This document shows positions 11,126 through 27,739 of a stretch of 64,000 bases of DNA, in pieces. The notes beneath the pieces were generated by a model. The model made no database searches. It was given only the letters and a program-made list of their open reading frames with translations, and was not told the origin of the DNA. The stretch comes from Favolaschia claudopus. Lineage: Eukaryota > Basidiomycota > Agaricomycetes > Agaricales > Mycenaceae. Both the position numbers and the translations under genes were made by a program. The DNA lies in contig JAWWNJ010000066.1 of assembly GCA_037176885.1 (NCBI GenBank), forward strand, positions 1,240,001 to 1,304,000, in the 5' to 3' direction. Position 1 is the first letter of the stretch. The number at the start of each line of letters is the position of its first letter.

Positions 11126-13168
11126 TTACGCTTTAATCAACTCCGCAATCTCGGAAGGCACACTCGGTCGCTTCTGCCACTCTTTCAACCAGCCTTCCGC
11201 TGCACCTTTGTGACCGCCAACGCTCGGAAGCGCAAAAACGGCAGTTACAAGCCAAACATCAGACTCGCTCGCCTCATGCTCTCCAATTAACGTCGGCAGC
11301 ACCGCGCGAGCGACTATCAAATTGGTATTCGCATCTGTCCTGAGCGCCGTGGCTTTCCTCTGCGCTCCCTGAAGGCGAACAATACCCGAGACGCCCGCCT
11401 TCGAAGCCGCGCGGGCACTCTCCGCTTCCGACACCGTCCCAAACGCTTCCGACTCCGCACTCCCAACGGGATCCAATGCCCGCCCGTCCTCCCTCTGCCC
11501 GTAAATCGCGAACCCGCCCTCCGCAGACGTCAACGAGCGCCCCGTACGAATGCGGTGCACCCTCAGATGCCAGAGCGGCGCAGTCTCCGTCGGGGGAACA
11601 AGCCACGTCTCAACCGCGACGTCTTTCCATGGATACCACATCGAACGCAGCCAACCCGGTGCAGGGCCCTCAAGACGTGCTTCGCGTGTATCGCGTCGGC
11701 ACTTCCACGTCTCCCCGCTATCATCGCTGAGTGCGAGCGTGTTGTCGCCGCCGAGCTCTTCTAGAGTGCCGCTCCCCACAGGCACGCTGTATCCAAACGC
11801 TGAAGAGTACGCGAGCTTTCCGTACTTGGCAGGACCCTGTTTGACGGGATACGAGCACTGCTGACCGGAAGAGAGGATATAGGTGTGACCACCGAGATTG
11901 GTGGCGATGTGGTATGGCAATTTGAGCGCTTTTACAGTGTTGAGCAAGGCGGAAGGATAAGCTTCCTCCTCGGCCGCCCAAAACGGATGTGTTTCCGGTA
12001 GAGAAAGAGTCACGAACGATTTACAGCACCAGTACGGAGAGCCAGGCGAGTTGTAGTTTTCCGTCATATTATGGTTGGGGTAGCAGAAACCAATTGTAAG
12101 TGTTCCGTCGGCGGAATATGCGCCAGGTTGCTCGGCCCAATAACGAATGTTGCGCAATTGGAGGCCCTTCACGACACCCCAGGTCAAAGGAGCGGGTAGC
12201 TCGACATCAGCAAAAGCTACAGCGCCCCAGAAGGACGACATGGCGAAACGATACGTCAAACTTCTGCCGAAAGGAATGGCGCGTCCTACATATACAAGTC
12301 GTCAATCAAGTTTCAGGAATTTAATGAATGTCCAACCTTCTTCATCAAAGTAATGAACAAAATCAAGGGCAAATTGACGCGCTCTGTTTCTGTATTCTTC
12401 GCATCGCACGGGATCCTCCTCTGCAGCGAGCTTGGAGTAGACGAGTTGCGCAAACTGGATCGCAAACGATGAAGAATAGTAGTCGAGCTGAACAACACCC
12501 TCCGGGCCATCGCGCGACCAGCCGCCTCCGATATAGAACGTGTCTAGATGATCCAAATCGGCCTTCATCCGCTGCGCGTCGAACTTCTGAGAACCCGCTT
12601 TCGATAGTCCTAAATTCGCAAACACCTTCGGAGAAACATGTAAGCCATAGGCACCGAGTTTAGCAAAGGGGAGCAAGGGACTCACACGGAACCAAAGCCA
12701 ATTCGTATTCGGCATCTCCTTGTCGTTCATCCCCCCAAGCCAGCGCTCGATATTAGCCTTTGCATCTGCGCTCAACGGATCCCACAACTTCTCCCTTGCG
12801 ACCGCGATGGAGAACCCGATAGCGGAACACTCCACCATCCTTTGGTCCTTGTCACGCATATCGCCCCAGAACTCTTCATGCTTCGGATCGCAGCCATTCG
12901 CCAACCCACTAACCCATCGTTCTCTCCCCGAATACTCTCCGCCCCCAGCAAGAAGCGCCGCGAGTCCCCAAATCGGCCGAGAAAACCCCTCGAGCTGCGC
13001 AGCGGCCTCGTCAAAGTGGGTTGCGGTGTGTCCAAGGTGGATTCGCGCGCTGCCGGGGGAGGTGTGCGCAGCCAACGGATCGAGGAGACCTGTGAGGAAA
13101 TTGGCTAGGTCGGCTTTGGTTTTGAGAGGATTTGAGGCGAAGGGGGATGTGGTGCCGAAGGAATCCAT
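11126..13168 (-). CDS. DUF2264 domain protein
   Basis: Two large exons joined by a short intron near 12290-12340. ATG at 13168 opens [15 protein letters not shown]. The N-terminal half carries [62 protein letters not shown] and [19 protein letters not shown], the signature order of DUF2264 (PF10022), an all-helical toroid-like fold. The C-terminal half ([29 protein letters not shown]) is a beta-rich domain. Length, about 660 aa, fits the family. From memory, bacterial relatives have been placed with beta-glucuronidases (GH154), so a role in trimming acidic glycans is possible but not shown. No signal peptide is visible, so it is probably cytosolic. It lies 170 bp upstream of POFUT-like copy C on the same strand. 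Confidence 0.85.
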
Positions 13169-13212
13169 TGTAGCAGCCAAGGAACACTTCGATCGTTTAC
13201 TTGAGGCTAGCG

Positions 13213-13219
13213 TTTTATA
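13213..13219 (-). promoter_or_regulatory. Possible TATA box of the DUF2264 gene
   Basis: TATAAAA on the minus strand, 45 bp upstream of the start codon at 13168. The spacing would give a short leader, so the start could also lie slightly further in. Confidence 0.35.
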
Positions 13220-13481
13220 TTCTCCCTCGGGCCGCCGGCTGTTCGACGGCCCGAGAGTACTTGGAGGCTTCGTAGGAAACCATTTATCCGCTGTGAAGGG
13301 CACAATGAGACGGAAAGCAGAGATTGGACGACGAGACACAGTGGCACAGTTGTAAGAGAGAAACGAACAAGGAACAAATATTCCGGCATCGCCATCACGA
13401 TTTCACGCTTGGACCCACAATACGAAAAAAGAAAAGTCGTAAATATTCATAAAACCCAAATTATCTACTTGGAGCTATATA

Positions 13482-17467
<3,986 letters not shown>

Positions 17468-19470
17468 ATGTCTGCCCATATCCGCCAGGCACGAGCTCAT
17501 GTTCGCCACGCAAATCGCGCAGGCGGCTTTTTCGGTGGTCTCTTCCCCGGAGGCGACCCTGGTCAGTCTCGCTGATAGTCTTTTTGCTATCCTTGATGTA
17601 TCTCGACTACAGAGAAGCCCACCGACCCGACCGATCCCGGCAAGGCTGCCGCTGACGCTGCAGCTGCAGCTTCTTCCTCCCTTGCTGCTGCGGTGAGGTG
17701 TGTTTTTTGTTACTTTTGCGAGTATATCATAAAGACCAACTCCTTTTTTGCGAATATCAGTTCTGCGTCCGCCCAGAGAGCCAGTCTCGCTTCGGCAGCA
17801 GCAGCTTCTGCATCCGCCGCCGACTCCGCTGCAGCCGCCTCTTTATCCGCTGCCGCCGCCGCTGCTGCTGCTTCTGCCTCGGCCGCAGCAGCCTCTGCCT
17901 CTCAGGCGGCTGCCCAGTCAAGCTCCATTTCCCCTTCTAGCACTCCTCCTCCTTCTTCCACCACTCACTCGTCCATTTCTGTCGTAAGCGAAGTTGTCCC
18001 ATCTTCCGACCGTTGTTGTAACTTTTTTCCAGACTACCACCTTCACTGGGACTGCTCTCCATCAGAACCTTACGATCACCCATACCGCTCAAGTCACTGC
18101 AGCGAATGCGAATGCGAACGCCCAGAATTCCGACACCCCTGCTCCAAGTTCCTCCAATGCTCTCGTTGCTCCTGTCCTTGGCGGCGTTGCCGGTGGTGTC
18201 GTCGGTTTGGCTTTGCTCGTATTCCTGATCACCTGGTTCATGGTGCGTCTTGATTTTACTTCGCTCTATACTTGGCACTGAAAAGATTTTCTTAGCGTCG
18301 TCGCCGTCCCGACCAGGACGCCATCAACTTCGACCCAGGCGCCTTCCGCCGCTCGGCGATGCTTATGGCCGATCCCCCGACCCACCAGGATACTGTCGAC
18401 CGCGGTTACAACCCTGCCCCGGGCCCTGACATGGTCGAGCGCCGCCCGATTTACACGCAGGCCAGCTTCGACAACAACATGGGCGTCAACTCGCCCACCT
18501 CCGGCAGCCAGCTCGTGTTCCAGGCCCCGTTCTCGCCCATCACTGCTGGCCCTAACGTCTCTTCACCTGTCTCCGCGTATGACCACCACAGCTGGGGGTA
18601 CCCCCGGCATGCCCATGGCTGGCGGCTCCGTTCCGGTTCTCACTCGTAAACATCTCTGGATCCTCTGCGCATTCTGCTCACTCAGCCACCGCTCCTCCTT
18701 ATGCGGCGTACCCCGCCGTTCCGGTCCCGTCAAAACAGCATGCGCAACAGTCAGCTCGCTCCCCCGCAGGACTATGTTGATTTGGAGCGCACCAGCGTCA
18801 CTCCCTTCCAGGCCGAGCAATACGTCGAGATTTCGAAGCACCTCAACACGGACGTACCACGCGGGCTCGATACCCCCACTGTCAGCCAGATCGTTTCAGA
18901 GAAGATGGACCTGCCGCCCCTGCCCCCCTCCGACCACGTCAACGAGACCGAGGCTGCTGATCCGTTCGCAGACGAGGAAGCCCACGAGCAAGAACAAGGC
19001 AACGATTCCTCCGATACTCTTGGCATGGTGCAAGACATGTCCTTCCCGCCCCGCTTCCCCCGTCCGCACCTCATCCTCACGCTACGCGCGCGACCGCGTC
19101 GAGTCGATGCCGCCCACCCTCCCCGAGATCATCGTGCAGTCCCGCGTCAGGCGTCACTTCCGCGTACCTCTCCGACGCGGGCTCCGCGCCGCACAGCCAG
19201 ACTGTCTTCATGAATGCTGAGCTCGGGAAAGGGGGCCGGGATAGCCCGATGGGTGGGAACCGGTTCCCTGTGAGCCCGAGCCCGCTTGCGAGCAGTTTCA
19301 CGGCGTTGCCGAGTCCGCCGGCGGTGGCGAAGAGTTTTCCGCCGGTCGCTGCGGTCCCGGAGGCTGCCCCTGCGCAAGAGCAACAGCAACAGGCGCGCCC
19401 CGAGCCGAAGAAGCGGGAGCCGGTGTATAGCACGGTGTATGATCCTGAGGATGCTTATGGCGGGTTTTGA
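17468..19470 (+). CDS. Ser/Ala-rich single-pass membrane protein, frame-broken tail
   Basis: Exons: 17468-17561 (MSAHIRQARAHVRH, ending FFGGLFPGGDP), 17613-17697, 17761 to about 17993, one starting TTTFTGTALHQNLTITHT, and 18296 onward. The ectodomain is mostly Ala/Ser repeats. A single membrane span, APVLGGVAGGVVGLALLVFL plus ITWFM, is followed by RRRRPDQDAINFDPG, a typical stop-transfer. Such Ser-rich, single-span proteins act as wall sensors or adhesins in fungi, but I cannot name this one. After about 18590 the cytoplasmic tail continues only if the frame moves +1 five times; the protein then ends VYDPEDAYGGF. Whether this is a set of sequence errors or real decay is undecided (see findings). 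Confidence 0.7.
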
Positions 19471-22181
19471 GCAGACAGGAAGACGAAGAGAGAAGAAGAT
19501 GCAGTGCACACAGATATACAACAGCAACAACAAGAACAGCAATTGTCCTACCACCCACCATCACACCACCAACACCATCTTTAGTTCTGGGTCGATGAGG
19601 TTTTTTCGGGTAATTTATCACGTTTAAACTCTTTCTCGTGCCCTCCCCGCTCCCCCTCATTCCGACCCATCCATACCTCTACCTCCGCATACCTCTCGTC
19701 CTGGCTTCATCCCTTCATGCACATTACACACTTTTACGACCCTTCTTCTATACACTCCTTCATCATCATCATTCTCCCTGCGATGCCAGCCGTCGCACCC
19801 ACACTTGCTTCAAGTTCAAATCTGCTTGTGCACGGTACATATTTGCACGCACGCGTTGTTGATTGATTTAGTTAGTGACAATTTTTTTTAGTAGGGGTAA
19901 CGCTCCTCGTTGAATTGTGTTTATACCCTTTTTTGCCCTGTTCATGACACGCTTGTTTCTTCAGACTCTAAGGTTCTGAATCCAGAGTAATGAGACGAAA
20001 GAGCTGAGCTTGAAAATCAGACCTTGATAGGTCGGATCAAGTGGGATCATGCTGCTACGTCCCTGCGAGTCATGCTGAGAAGCGAAAAATTATTTCGGTT
20101 CAACATCCTCAAGAACATTCTTGGCCTTGAGAAGCTTCAGAACTGACAGGAGTCAGGGTGATATTGACGGTGTCTGCTGTTGGACTTGTGTTGGACAAGG
20201 GAATTATTATGTGTGGTATACTATAGTAACCCAATTTGGAGATCATAAATAATTGAATTCGTATCTCGTTTACTATTTGTGGGACTAATATACTTGATGA
20301 ATATGGCGGTGAGTCGTATAAGAAACCTTTACAGCTGTTCCCGAAATCCTTGAGACTTTTAAAAAAAATTGCGCAGGCTCAATTTTTGATGAGAGTGATA
20401 AGGACTACCGGTTTTGGAGATACCCCCGGTCGGCTACCGCGGCAAGTCGTCTAAATGAAGGAAACAGCAACTAGCAGCGATATCACACCGCAAACCAACA
20501 AGAACTTTCTCTCTGTCTCATATATCCATGTTTCTTGTCACGGCGACCGCGTCTGAGCTGCATATTCAAACAAGGGATGTAAACGGACTAACACTTCTCT
20601 AGGCCGCTGAGGGGACCAGAGGTACGTGTAAGTAACATACAGCTTGCACAGCCACATAAATTGGCCATGGCCTATTCGAGTTGTTCAGTTCCGGTCAAGG
20701 TTCCGGTCATCAAAACGGTGCACACCTTTGACAGATCACAATTCAGTCGATTTGACCGTGATGCCACTCTTGACATTCGTGACCTCGGAATGTGGACAAG
20801 TCCGTGATGCTCAGCAAACCCATTTGGAGCTTCAAATTCAGTGTTGGGAAACATTGCAAAACCGAGCAACACTCCTCCAGAGCGCCAACCGCAACAGATG
20901 TGTAGACAACTTTGAACAGCGAAAAGACTTTTCCACATAAATTGGCCTATTCAGCGAGGGGCACGAGTCAAAAGTCCCACATAGGCTCACATAGCTTGGT
21001 AATCTTCTGCTTCATCTCTCGTCGTTCACCAAGCTCGAAGCTCGTCTCACCCGCCTCTCCCTGACTCAGAGTTGTTACAAAGGGTTTCGACTTCGCAGCT
21101 TCCTTTTCTGGGTCCGAAAGCTGCTGGTAGACCACGTACCCCCTAGAGCAAGGAGCTTGACTACGACTTCAAATGGTAATGCGTTTGCCCCGTCCATAAA
21201 TTCGCCAACTGATTTTTCACAGTCGCCGATTTTCTGTCATCGACGACGCTATGCGACATTCACTACAACCCTGCTCTTCATGAGCATGTCCAAACTCAAG
21301 GTAGCCCTTGAGAGTCTTTCTATCTAATCCATTGCGCAAACGAGCGGCACATCTGGTTATGAGAAAATCATGCATCCGGCATCCTCACACTTCATGGTTT
21401 CGCCGGCATTACATGTCCACAGGTGAGTTTCATCTGTTTTTTCTGTTCTCAATTTCCATATTCCGGACACAACGTGACAAACCGCTTTTTTGTCCCAGCT
21501 CTTCACAACGGATCAAAGTGAGACGCATTGTCCTTTCGAATACGGAGTGGCGCAAAAAGAGGCGAAATAGGTGAGTACGTAGCCTCCGATATCAACACCC
21601 CCAGGAGTCTAATTCTCGATGTCAGCGGAGGTCGACCTGCAAACTGTTGATTCTCGGCAGCCGGGGGCTCACCCCTGCCATGAGTGAGGAGTTTGATTGT
21701 GGCCGCCCACCAAGACAAGCTCTGGGTGGAGAGGCCGTCTGAGACGGTCCTTGTGAGTGTCGCTTCATGTTGTTAGTTAGAACTATGATTCCGATACTCA
21801 CCAGGTTTTGTCGCCTCCGGGTGTCAATACGCACCCACAGAATTTCGATCCCCACTTCGTATCCTCAGAGGTCGACGTTGCTTGCTCGAAGGTGGCTCAT
21901 CTCGTAGCTGATGCCCCGGGTAGAACCATGTTTGCGGTTCACAGTTTCGCGATCCGAGTTTAAGGTCCTCCGATATCTTTTTCATTCCGATTCCTTGACT
22001 AACACCTTCACGTCCCTGCTCAAGCTGCAGTCCAGTTCTTTCGGGTACGAAGACTCGCTTAATCCCTTTTGGCACACCCCAACACAGCAGAAGCAAATAA
22101 ACAGATTCAATGACCAACAATAGAACAGACAAACTGCAACTTTCAATGGGATCTATGTTCCCTTCTTGCCTTTGGCGCTAC
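19471..22181. other. Gene-poor stretch
   Basis: 2.7 kb with no domain-bearing frame. I searched for chains of small exons like those of the DUF6534 gene and found only isolated GTGAGT and CAG signals, for example around 21230, 21420 and 21570, whose joined frames show no recognisable protein. Could hold a lineage-specific gene or decayed DNA. Confidence 0.45.
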
Positions 22182-22979
22182 CTAGCGACTATATGGAAGA
22201 TCATTCATCTCTTGAGCGAAGCGGCGTCGGTCCTCTTTCACCTCCATCTCCTGCCATCGTTGATCAATAATGAAACTACGCATCCACGATCTCTGCGACA
22301 AACTCACTCGAATTGTCAATTGCACCTCTCGCACGTTCTTCCTCTGGGTCTCGATCTTGTCAATGACTTCCCATTGCTGTCGCAAATATTCACGGAGCAC
22401 ATTCCACACATCCTTCATGGCTTTGATGCTCTTCACTGTCTCCCATGCTGCCTTCACTGCACTCAGCTGGAACAGTCCACTAAGGGACCACTCATGACGA
22501 CGCTGATCTGCCAGCAATCCACCTTCTATATCGGAAATGGCCATGTTGGTTCTCAAAAAGCCATTAGCTGCTAGTCATGGATGCCTCCGGTATTCGACTT
22601 ACTGAAGTAAGCGCTCAGTAACGTCCACCACCTCGGTGTGCCAGTGTTCCTTGCAATACAACTTTGCCGCCTTCCGGTCCCCGTCAGCAACCGCCACGGC
22701 AGCCTTCAGCCGACGCAGTCTCTCCCAAGGCCGCTTGTGGTGAATGGTGTACGCGAGGAACAAGATGGGGATGATCTTGCGCAGGGATGCGGGGTTGCCC
22801 GACACGAAGGAGAGCGCTACCCATATGATTGTGCTGGTGACGGCGAAGCGTATGTTTTGAGCATTGTTGTCGGTGTTGGGGAGTATGGATTGGAGGTCCA
22901 TGAATACTTGAAGCTGGCCGTGAAGCTTTGGATAGTCTTTGATACAGCGTTTTACGGGTCGCGCTGTGCGACTTGCCAT
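22182..22979 (-). CDS. Hypothetical protein with membrane segments and coiled coil
   Basis: Two exons, 22979-22603 and 22551-22182, split by a 51-nt intron (22552-22602; donor GTAAGT, acceptor TTGAG). The join RLLQ to TNMAISD keeps frame. The start MASRTARPVKRC precedes a helix and two hydrophobic stretches (FAVTSTIIWVALSFVSG and IIPILFLAYTI). The second half is charged and helical (WNVLREYLRQQWEVIDKIE), ending EMNDLPYSR. About 250 aa. I do not recognise the family. The splice consistency and continuous helical pattern support a real gene. The neighbouring 2.7 kb upstream and 0.6 kb downstream hold no supported gene. Confidence 0.55.
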
Positions 22980-23609
22980 CCATAACAATCTCTCTATGTT
23001 AACACCTCAATATGCGAGTAGGATCGGAGAATTGTGAACTGTGGCACGAAACTTGTATCTCAACGAGCACACCGCTCAGTGAAGCTTAACCTAGGCCACC
23101 AAAACCAGCTTGGATTCCCTTAAAAAAAAATAAACGTCATATTGAACGTGAGAAGTGATGTCTATCCCGTCCAAAATTCCGATTCCGCTCCGGACGCTCG
23201 ATTTTTTTTTCAATTCGGGCTACTTGAACGTCAAATTGAAGTTATGGCCAACGAACGGCGCCTCTCATTTCGAGCTTTCGCCTCACTAAATTAGCACAAA
23301 CTACCAGGGGCAATTTCTGATCTACGCAGGGCCGCCAATGTTCAAGGCGGCTGGGGCTGATTCCTGAAAGCGTACCATCCAGGAAACTTGGATTGTAGCA
23401 CGTCACTTAACCTGGGGCCAAACCTAAGTCGCTGAACTGAGACCTGATTCGTGACTGACACCACCTAAAGATAAAAGAGAACTAAAACGTAAAATCAGCC
23501 CGAATCAACGGTCACTGAGGCCCAAAACCCACAAGAGCTCACTGTTAGAAGTGCTTCAGAAACCCAACAACTGCGAAACTAGAGATAAGCACGAACGCTG
23601 TCCAGAGTA
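22980..23609. other. Intergenic, nothing seen
   Basis: About 630 bp between two minus-strand genes, with a few A/T runs near 23120 and 23210. No open frame of note. Confidence 0.5.
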
Positions 23610-25233
23610 TTATGTATAGTAGCGGGTGTTTTCGGGCGTCATCGACAAGAGCGCTGCAATGTCGTCGGAAGGTTTGAATGCGTTGGCCATGACGATCTTC
23701 GATGTACCACGAATCGCAAGCTCACGACGTGGTCCGGCTTCGTAGGTGACTTGGATATCCCAATCGTAGTGACCATAGCCCGGCGAAAAGTCCATACCGT
23801 AGTCGGTGAAATGGATGAGTTCCAGTGAAGCTGAACATTGGGCTAGCCGAGCCGCAAGCCAACGCAAAGTGAAGAGGGCGATAACACATTTCGAAATGGA
23901 TCGGTGCTGATCAGACGCAACAGGAACGAGCCAAGGCGGCGCTTCATCGTGAAGGAGGTGTTTGTGTACATAGTACAGCTCCAATCTCTGTAGCGACGGG
24001 AAGAGGCTGCAATACGATATCAAATCCTCCTGTCCGCATGGTCAGCAAGGGAAATAAAAGAGATCTGCCGGAAACTCACCAGTTGAAAAGAGACCCTGTT
24101 GAGAGAAGGACGTGTGGATTACCATGGAAGAGAGCTGAGGCGCTAATGACGTTGCGATTTTCAAAGCGGAGAACGCTGCCGCTGTGCGCAAGTCCAGATG
24201 CAGATCTACCACGGGCCACTGGTTGAATGATACGGCGAGCCCGTCGCGGCGAATTGAAAAGGCGATGAGGTCTACATCAAGATGTAGAGATTCCGTTTCT
24301 AACGCACCAACGAATTGCGATGAGAATAAGATATCGGGGTTTTGTATCCATGTAGAATGACGTCCAGAAAATTTGACGACATGTAAATGAACGTGACGCT
24401 CGACGAAACTCTGCAGCCAGGTAAATGGCTCATCCTGAACTTCGATTTGTAGGCTTTCGAGCCCTGGTATGACAAGGGGCCCTGGACCGTTGATCGTGCA
24501 TTGATCTTGCACGATGAGACGAGATAAATGAAAGCCCCGGCTCATCAGCGAGTCAAAACGCGTGGTTTGAAGTCCGAAACTCGTTTCTGAGATTGCAGAG
24601 CGGACAAATATTTTCGACATGGAAGCAGATGGAGTCGTTAGCAGCTTGTGAGAATGTCGAAGTGGGGGTCGTCAATTGCCACAGTTCTGAGCGTCGAGTG
24701 CGAGTCGAAGGCAGCTAACAGATCTCCGTTGATCTGTACAGCGGGCAGTTCGAGCCGCTCCAGACACTCCAGCAGTGGTAGGAGAGTCGGAAGCAGAGCG
24801 GGACCATAACGATAGATTTCCGCCCCGGACCCCGACATTATGATCCTTCGTAAAGAGTCTTGTTCTTCCGGAGAGTACGCATGCGTGAGATCAACTTCTC
24901 TGAAAGACAATGCAGTGTCAGCATTACTGGGTACTTAGCACGATGTAACTTCAGCACAGACCTGATTAAAGAACCAAATTGAGCATCGTTCAGGCACTTG
25001 TCCTTCAAGCCCTTGAGCTGGTCTGTGTGCGTGATTCTTATGCGATAGAAAAGCGAGGCTAGACAGAGCCGGCGAAGGTGCCTGCAAACCAAGGAAAATG
25101 CGAAAACAGATGAAGTAGGGGTCTTAAGATTCCGCCGTCTGTTCTGCTCGTTAGAGAACCCGATGATTATGAGCAGAAGCTCTACAGGGAGGCTGAGCAG
25201 ACAAGTTGCTGGTGATGGCAGAGAGAAAGGCAT
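23610..25233 (-). CDS. F-box/LRR-type protein, copy 1
   Basis: ATG at 25233 (MPFSLPSPATCLL) is followed by LPVELLLIIIGFSNEQ and SVFAFSLVCRHLRRLCLASL, a fungal F-box with the usual LP.EL..I and LVCR.LR pattern. Downstream exons give leucine-rich repeats: LLPTLLPLLECLERLELPA, LLAAFDSHSTLRTVAI, GPLVIPGLESLQIEVQDEPF, LHLDVDLIAFSIR and a last exon starting in SYCSLFPSLQRLELYYVHK and ending TPENTRYYT. About four exons. F-box proteins recruit substrates to SCF ubiquitin ligases; mushroom genomes carry large, fast-evolving families whose targets are mostly unknown. The motif LLAAxxSHSTLxTVA is shared with the gene at 34.1-35.8 kb, so the two are paralogs. It is divergent from POFUT-like copy D across a 425-bp intergenic region. 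Confidence 0.75.
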
Positions 25234-25658
25234 TTAGGCCGTGGTGGTTGTTGGCAAGGGTTACTGCCGTTCAGTTGAGTCATTACAAGAATTGCAGATA
25301 GATTCGGGTTGTGGATTGTATGGACTGAGCAGCACCTAAGGATCGTGAACCCGAAGGAAAGGTGGGCCAGACGATGGTGGTCAAGTTTGTAGCTAATGTT
25401 GAAGTCCGGTATTTCCCGGACTGCTATTTGCAAAGCTGTCAAACTCTAAGCTTCCTCCCAACAGACATGCCAACTCTCCGAATATATCTGCCAGTCGCGG
25501 CGATGCGGCGTCAGACACTCGACTCGTTAAATCATCCACCCGCCATTTTGCCGAAGGGATCCAGGGGTCGACCAAAATGCCATACTCATGATCTCTGTCA
25601 TTCTTTTGCTTCCTTCCACCGACACGCTTCGTGTGTCTACGGGTGACGGCGGGCTAGC

Positions 25659-27557
25659 ATGTTCGCCCACTCCCCAGACGATTACACCGAGACGAGTAGT
25701 GTCCGCAGGCGTGAGATCCCAATTCGGGGCAAGGGACGCCGAATTCTATTCGGTTTCGGGTTTTGGGCGCTGGGATGCTCGATTGGATTCGGGCTAGCAA
25801 GTTCATGGGGACCTTCGTGGGGCGGCTCGGGGTCGCAGATGCAAGACTGTGTAGCGCATTTCGATTCACCGCGACCGGTATTGGAAGGCGAGGCACCACA
25901 CGTGGTGACCGAGCCGCCTGGTGGGGGGTCGGCCTATCACCCAAACACTGTTGAAGGGTCTGCGACCGCTGCGTTCAGAGGTGTGTCAGCTATCAAGAAT
26001 CGAAAAAGTCTCAATCATAATCGACGCAGATAACTTACAACCTGATGTCCAATACATAACGACTTGGCCAGGTTCTGGTTGGAGTGAGTGCAATAGTCAT
26101 CGTTCCGATTTTCCAAAGTGCTATGTTACGCAGCGAACGACGTTCTCTTATATGTACGTGGTACTCCCTTTACATCCTCCACAGAAATTAATTCCTTATC
26201 CGTAGATGAACCTGTTATATTTTGCCATGATAACCGAACGCGTACCAGTCATTCCATATTTCACCCCAACGCATGTTGGCAAAGGAAACGCGCCGACTCT
26301 CGCGTTCGGAGAGGTATTTGACATTCCGCGAATAGAGAATGTGACCGGTCTTCGGATACTCGAATGGCATCAAGTCAAAGATCCCGAGAGTGAGGTTGTC
26401 GATACTCTGGGGTGCTGGAGTATCTGGAAAGCGGTTCAGAGTTTTAACACGGAGCCACACTTTACCAGCGCTCCAGGCCGATTAAAGCTGGGTTCGTACA
26501 TTGTCAACCTTACCTTCCTTGACTCAAACGATGACCTTACAGATGTGTCGTACACAACAGCTCCGCGCTGGATTAAAATGGACTCCCATGACCAAAATGC
26601 ATTTGCGACCTTCTGGACTATTGCATCTTTGGCGTTTCCGGAGACGCGGGCTCGGAATCTCCAAGCCCCGGCATTATCTCCAATACATTCAGTGGCCCTC
26701 CCTCCGGATGAGCACATGGTGTGCTATGATTATCTTTACTACGTTGGCAGTTATACCGTGAGTTGCTTTCTATCCATAGAGATCCAGTTGCTGATTGGCT
26801 TTTTGAAGGACTACGAATGGGAGAGTGATTTTAGTCCGGCGTGGCGATTTGTGGGCCGGCATATGCATTGGACACCAAAGCTCCAGCAGCTTGCTGAGAG
26901 ATACACCAGGGAGGCCCTTGGCCTTGCGTCTTACCAAGCGACCCCACCCGTGAGTTTGTTTATCGCAACCAGCGCTTGATTCGATTGAAAAAACTACCTC
27001 ACCTTTCCCTAGTATATCGCAGTCCATGTGCGACGTGGAGATTTCGCAAATTGGTGCAATAATGTACCCATCAGCGACTGTTTCCCGTCGTTTGACGTTA
27101 TCGAACGCCGCGTTGAAGAAGTCAAAGGCGAAATATATTCGAAAAAACGAATCAGGGTTGATCGCGTTATTGTGACGAGTGATGAGGAGGACCCCGCGTG
27201 GTGGGCTGAGGTCGCGAAGCTTGGGTGGTCGAATCCAGATCACTCGAGGACGGCTGAGGTGCATGGGAAATGGTATTGTCTTTTCGCTTTGTGTCGTTTC
27301 GAGGAGTCGATATGAATACGCTCGCTACAGGTATCCCATACTCATCGACGCGGTCATCCAGTCCTCCGCGATTGGTTTTGTGGGGACGGATCGGTCGACG
27401 GTCTCGGTGATTGCGCGGAAGCGTATACAGACTTGGAATAGTGGAGTATCGAGGACGGTGAAATGGGGATCTCCAGGTATGTTGAGCTTACCGAGTATGT
27501 ATGTATTCCTTTCGAGGTCTGACTATCGTTACAATTTCAGGTGCGGACGACCATTGA
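25659..27557 (+). CDS. POFUT-like paralog D, catalytic motif intact
   Basis: ATG at 25659 (MFAHSPDDYTETSS), then a basic patch and anchor (ILFGFGFWALGCSIGFGLAS). Exon 1 ends near 25979; exon 2 gives DNLQPDVQYITTWPGSGW; the 20-nt microexon (26134-26153) reads TNDVLLY, so the usual N-Q is N-D here. A long exon starts MNLLYFAMITERVPVIPYF, then FGEVFDIPRIE, LEWHQVK, LGCWSIW, TTAPRWIKM, TFWTIASLAFPETR and YDYLYYVGSY. Next come SPAWRFVGRHMHWTP, IAVHVRRGDFANWC, VIVTSDEEDPAWWAEV, DHSRTAEVHGKW, DAVIQSSAIGFVGTDRSTVS and GADDH at the stop (27555). H-x-R-R-x-D-F and TDxSTxS are both present. Probable type II Golgi glycosyltransferase. It lies 180 bp upstream of the epimerase/GT47 fusion on the same strand. 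Confidence 0.82.
26134..26153 (+). other. 20-nt microexon of POFUT-like copy D
   Basis: Preceded by TTACGCAG and followed by GTACGTG. It encodes T-N-D-V-L-L-Y with the last base of the preceding exon, in the same phase and length as in copies B, C and E. Confidence 0.72.
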
Positions 27558-27739
27558 GGAGGGGAATCTGGTATTTAATTTAGGGTATCATATGTAGTTC
27601 TATGCTTTCGTTGCGTCGTGTGTACGAGTCTGTATTTTATGGGTATGCGATGGACCAGTTGTGCATTCGCAGCATTGATTTAGTAACGCGTGCTGCCGTC
27701 ATCTGCTTTCAACCGCTTCCTTCCTATTTCCTTCCTGGC

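Noticed and set aside
11274..11864. Frames on both strands inside the DUF2264 gene
   Set aside because: Shadows; the DUF2264 frame has motif support over its full length.
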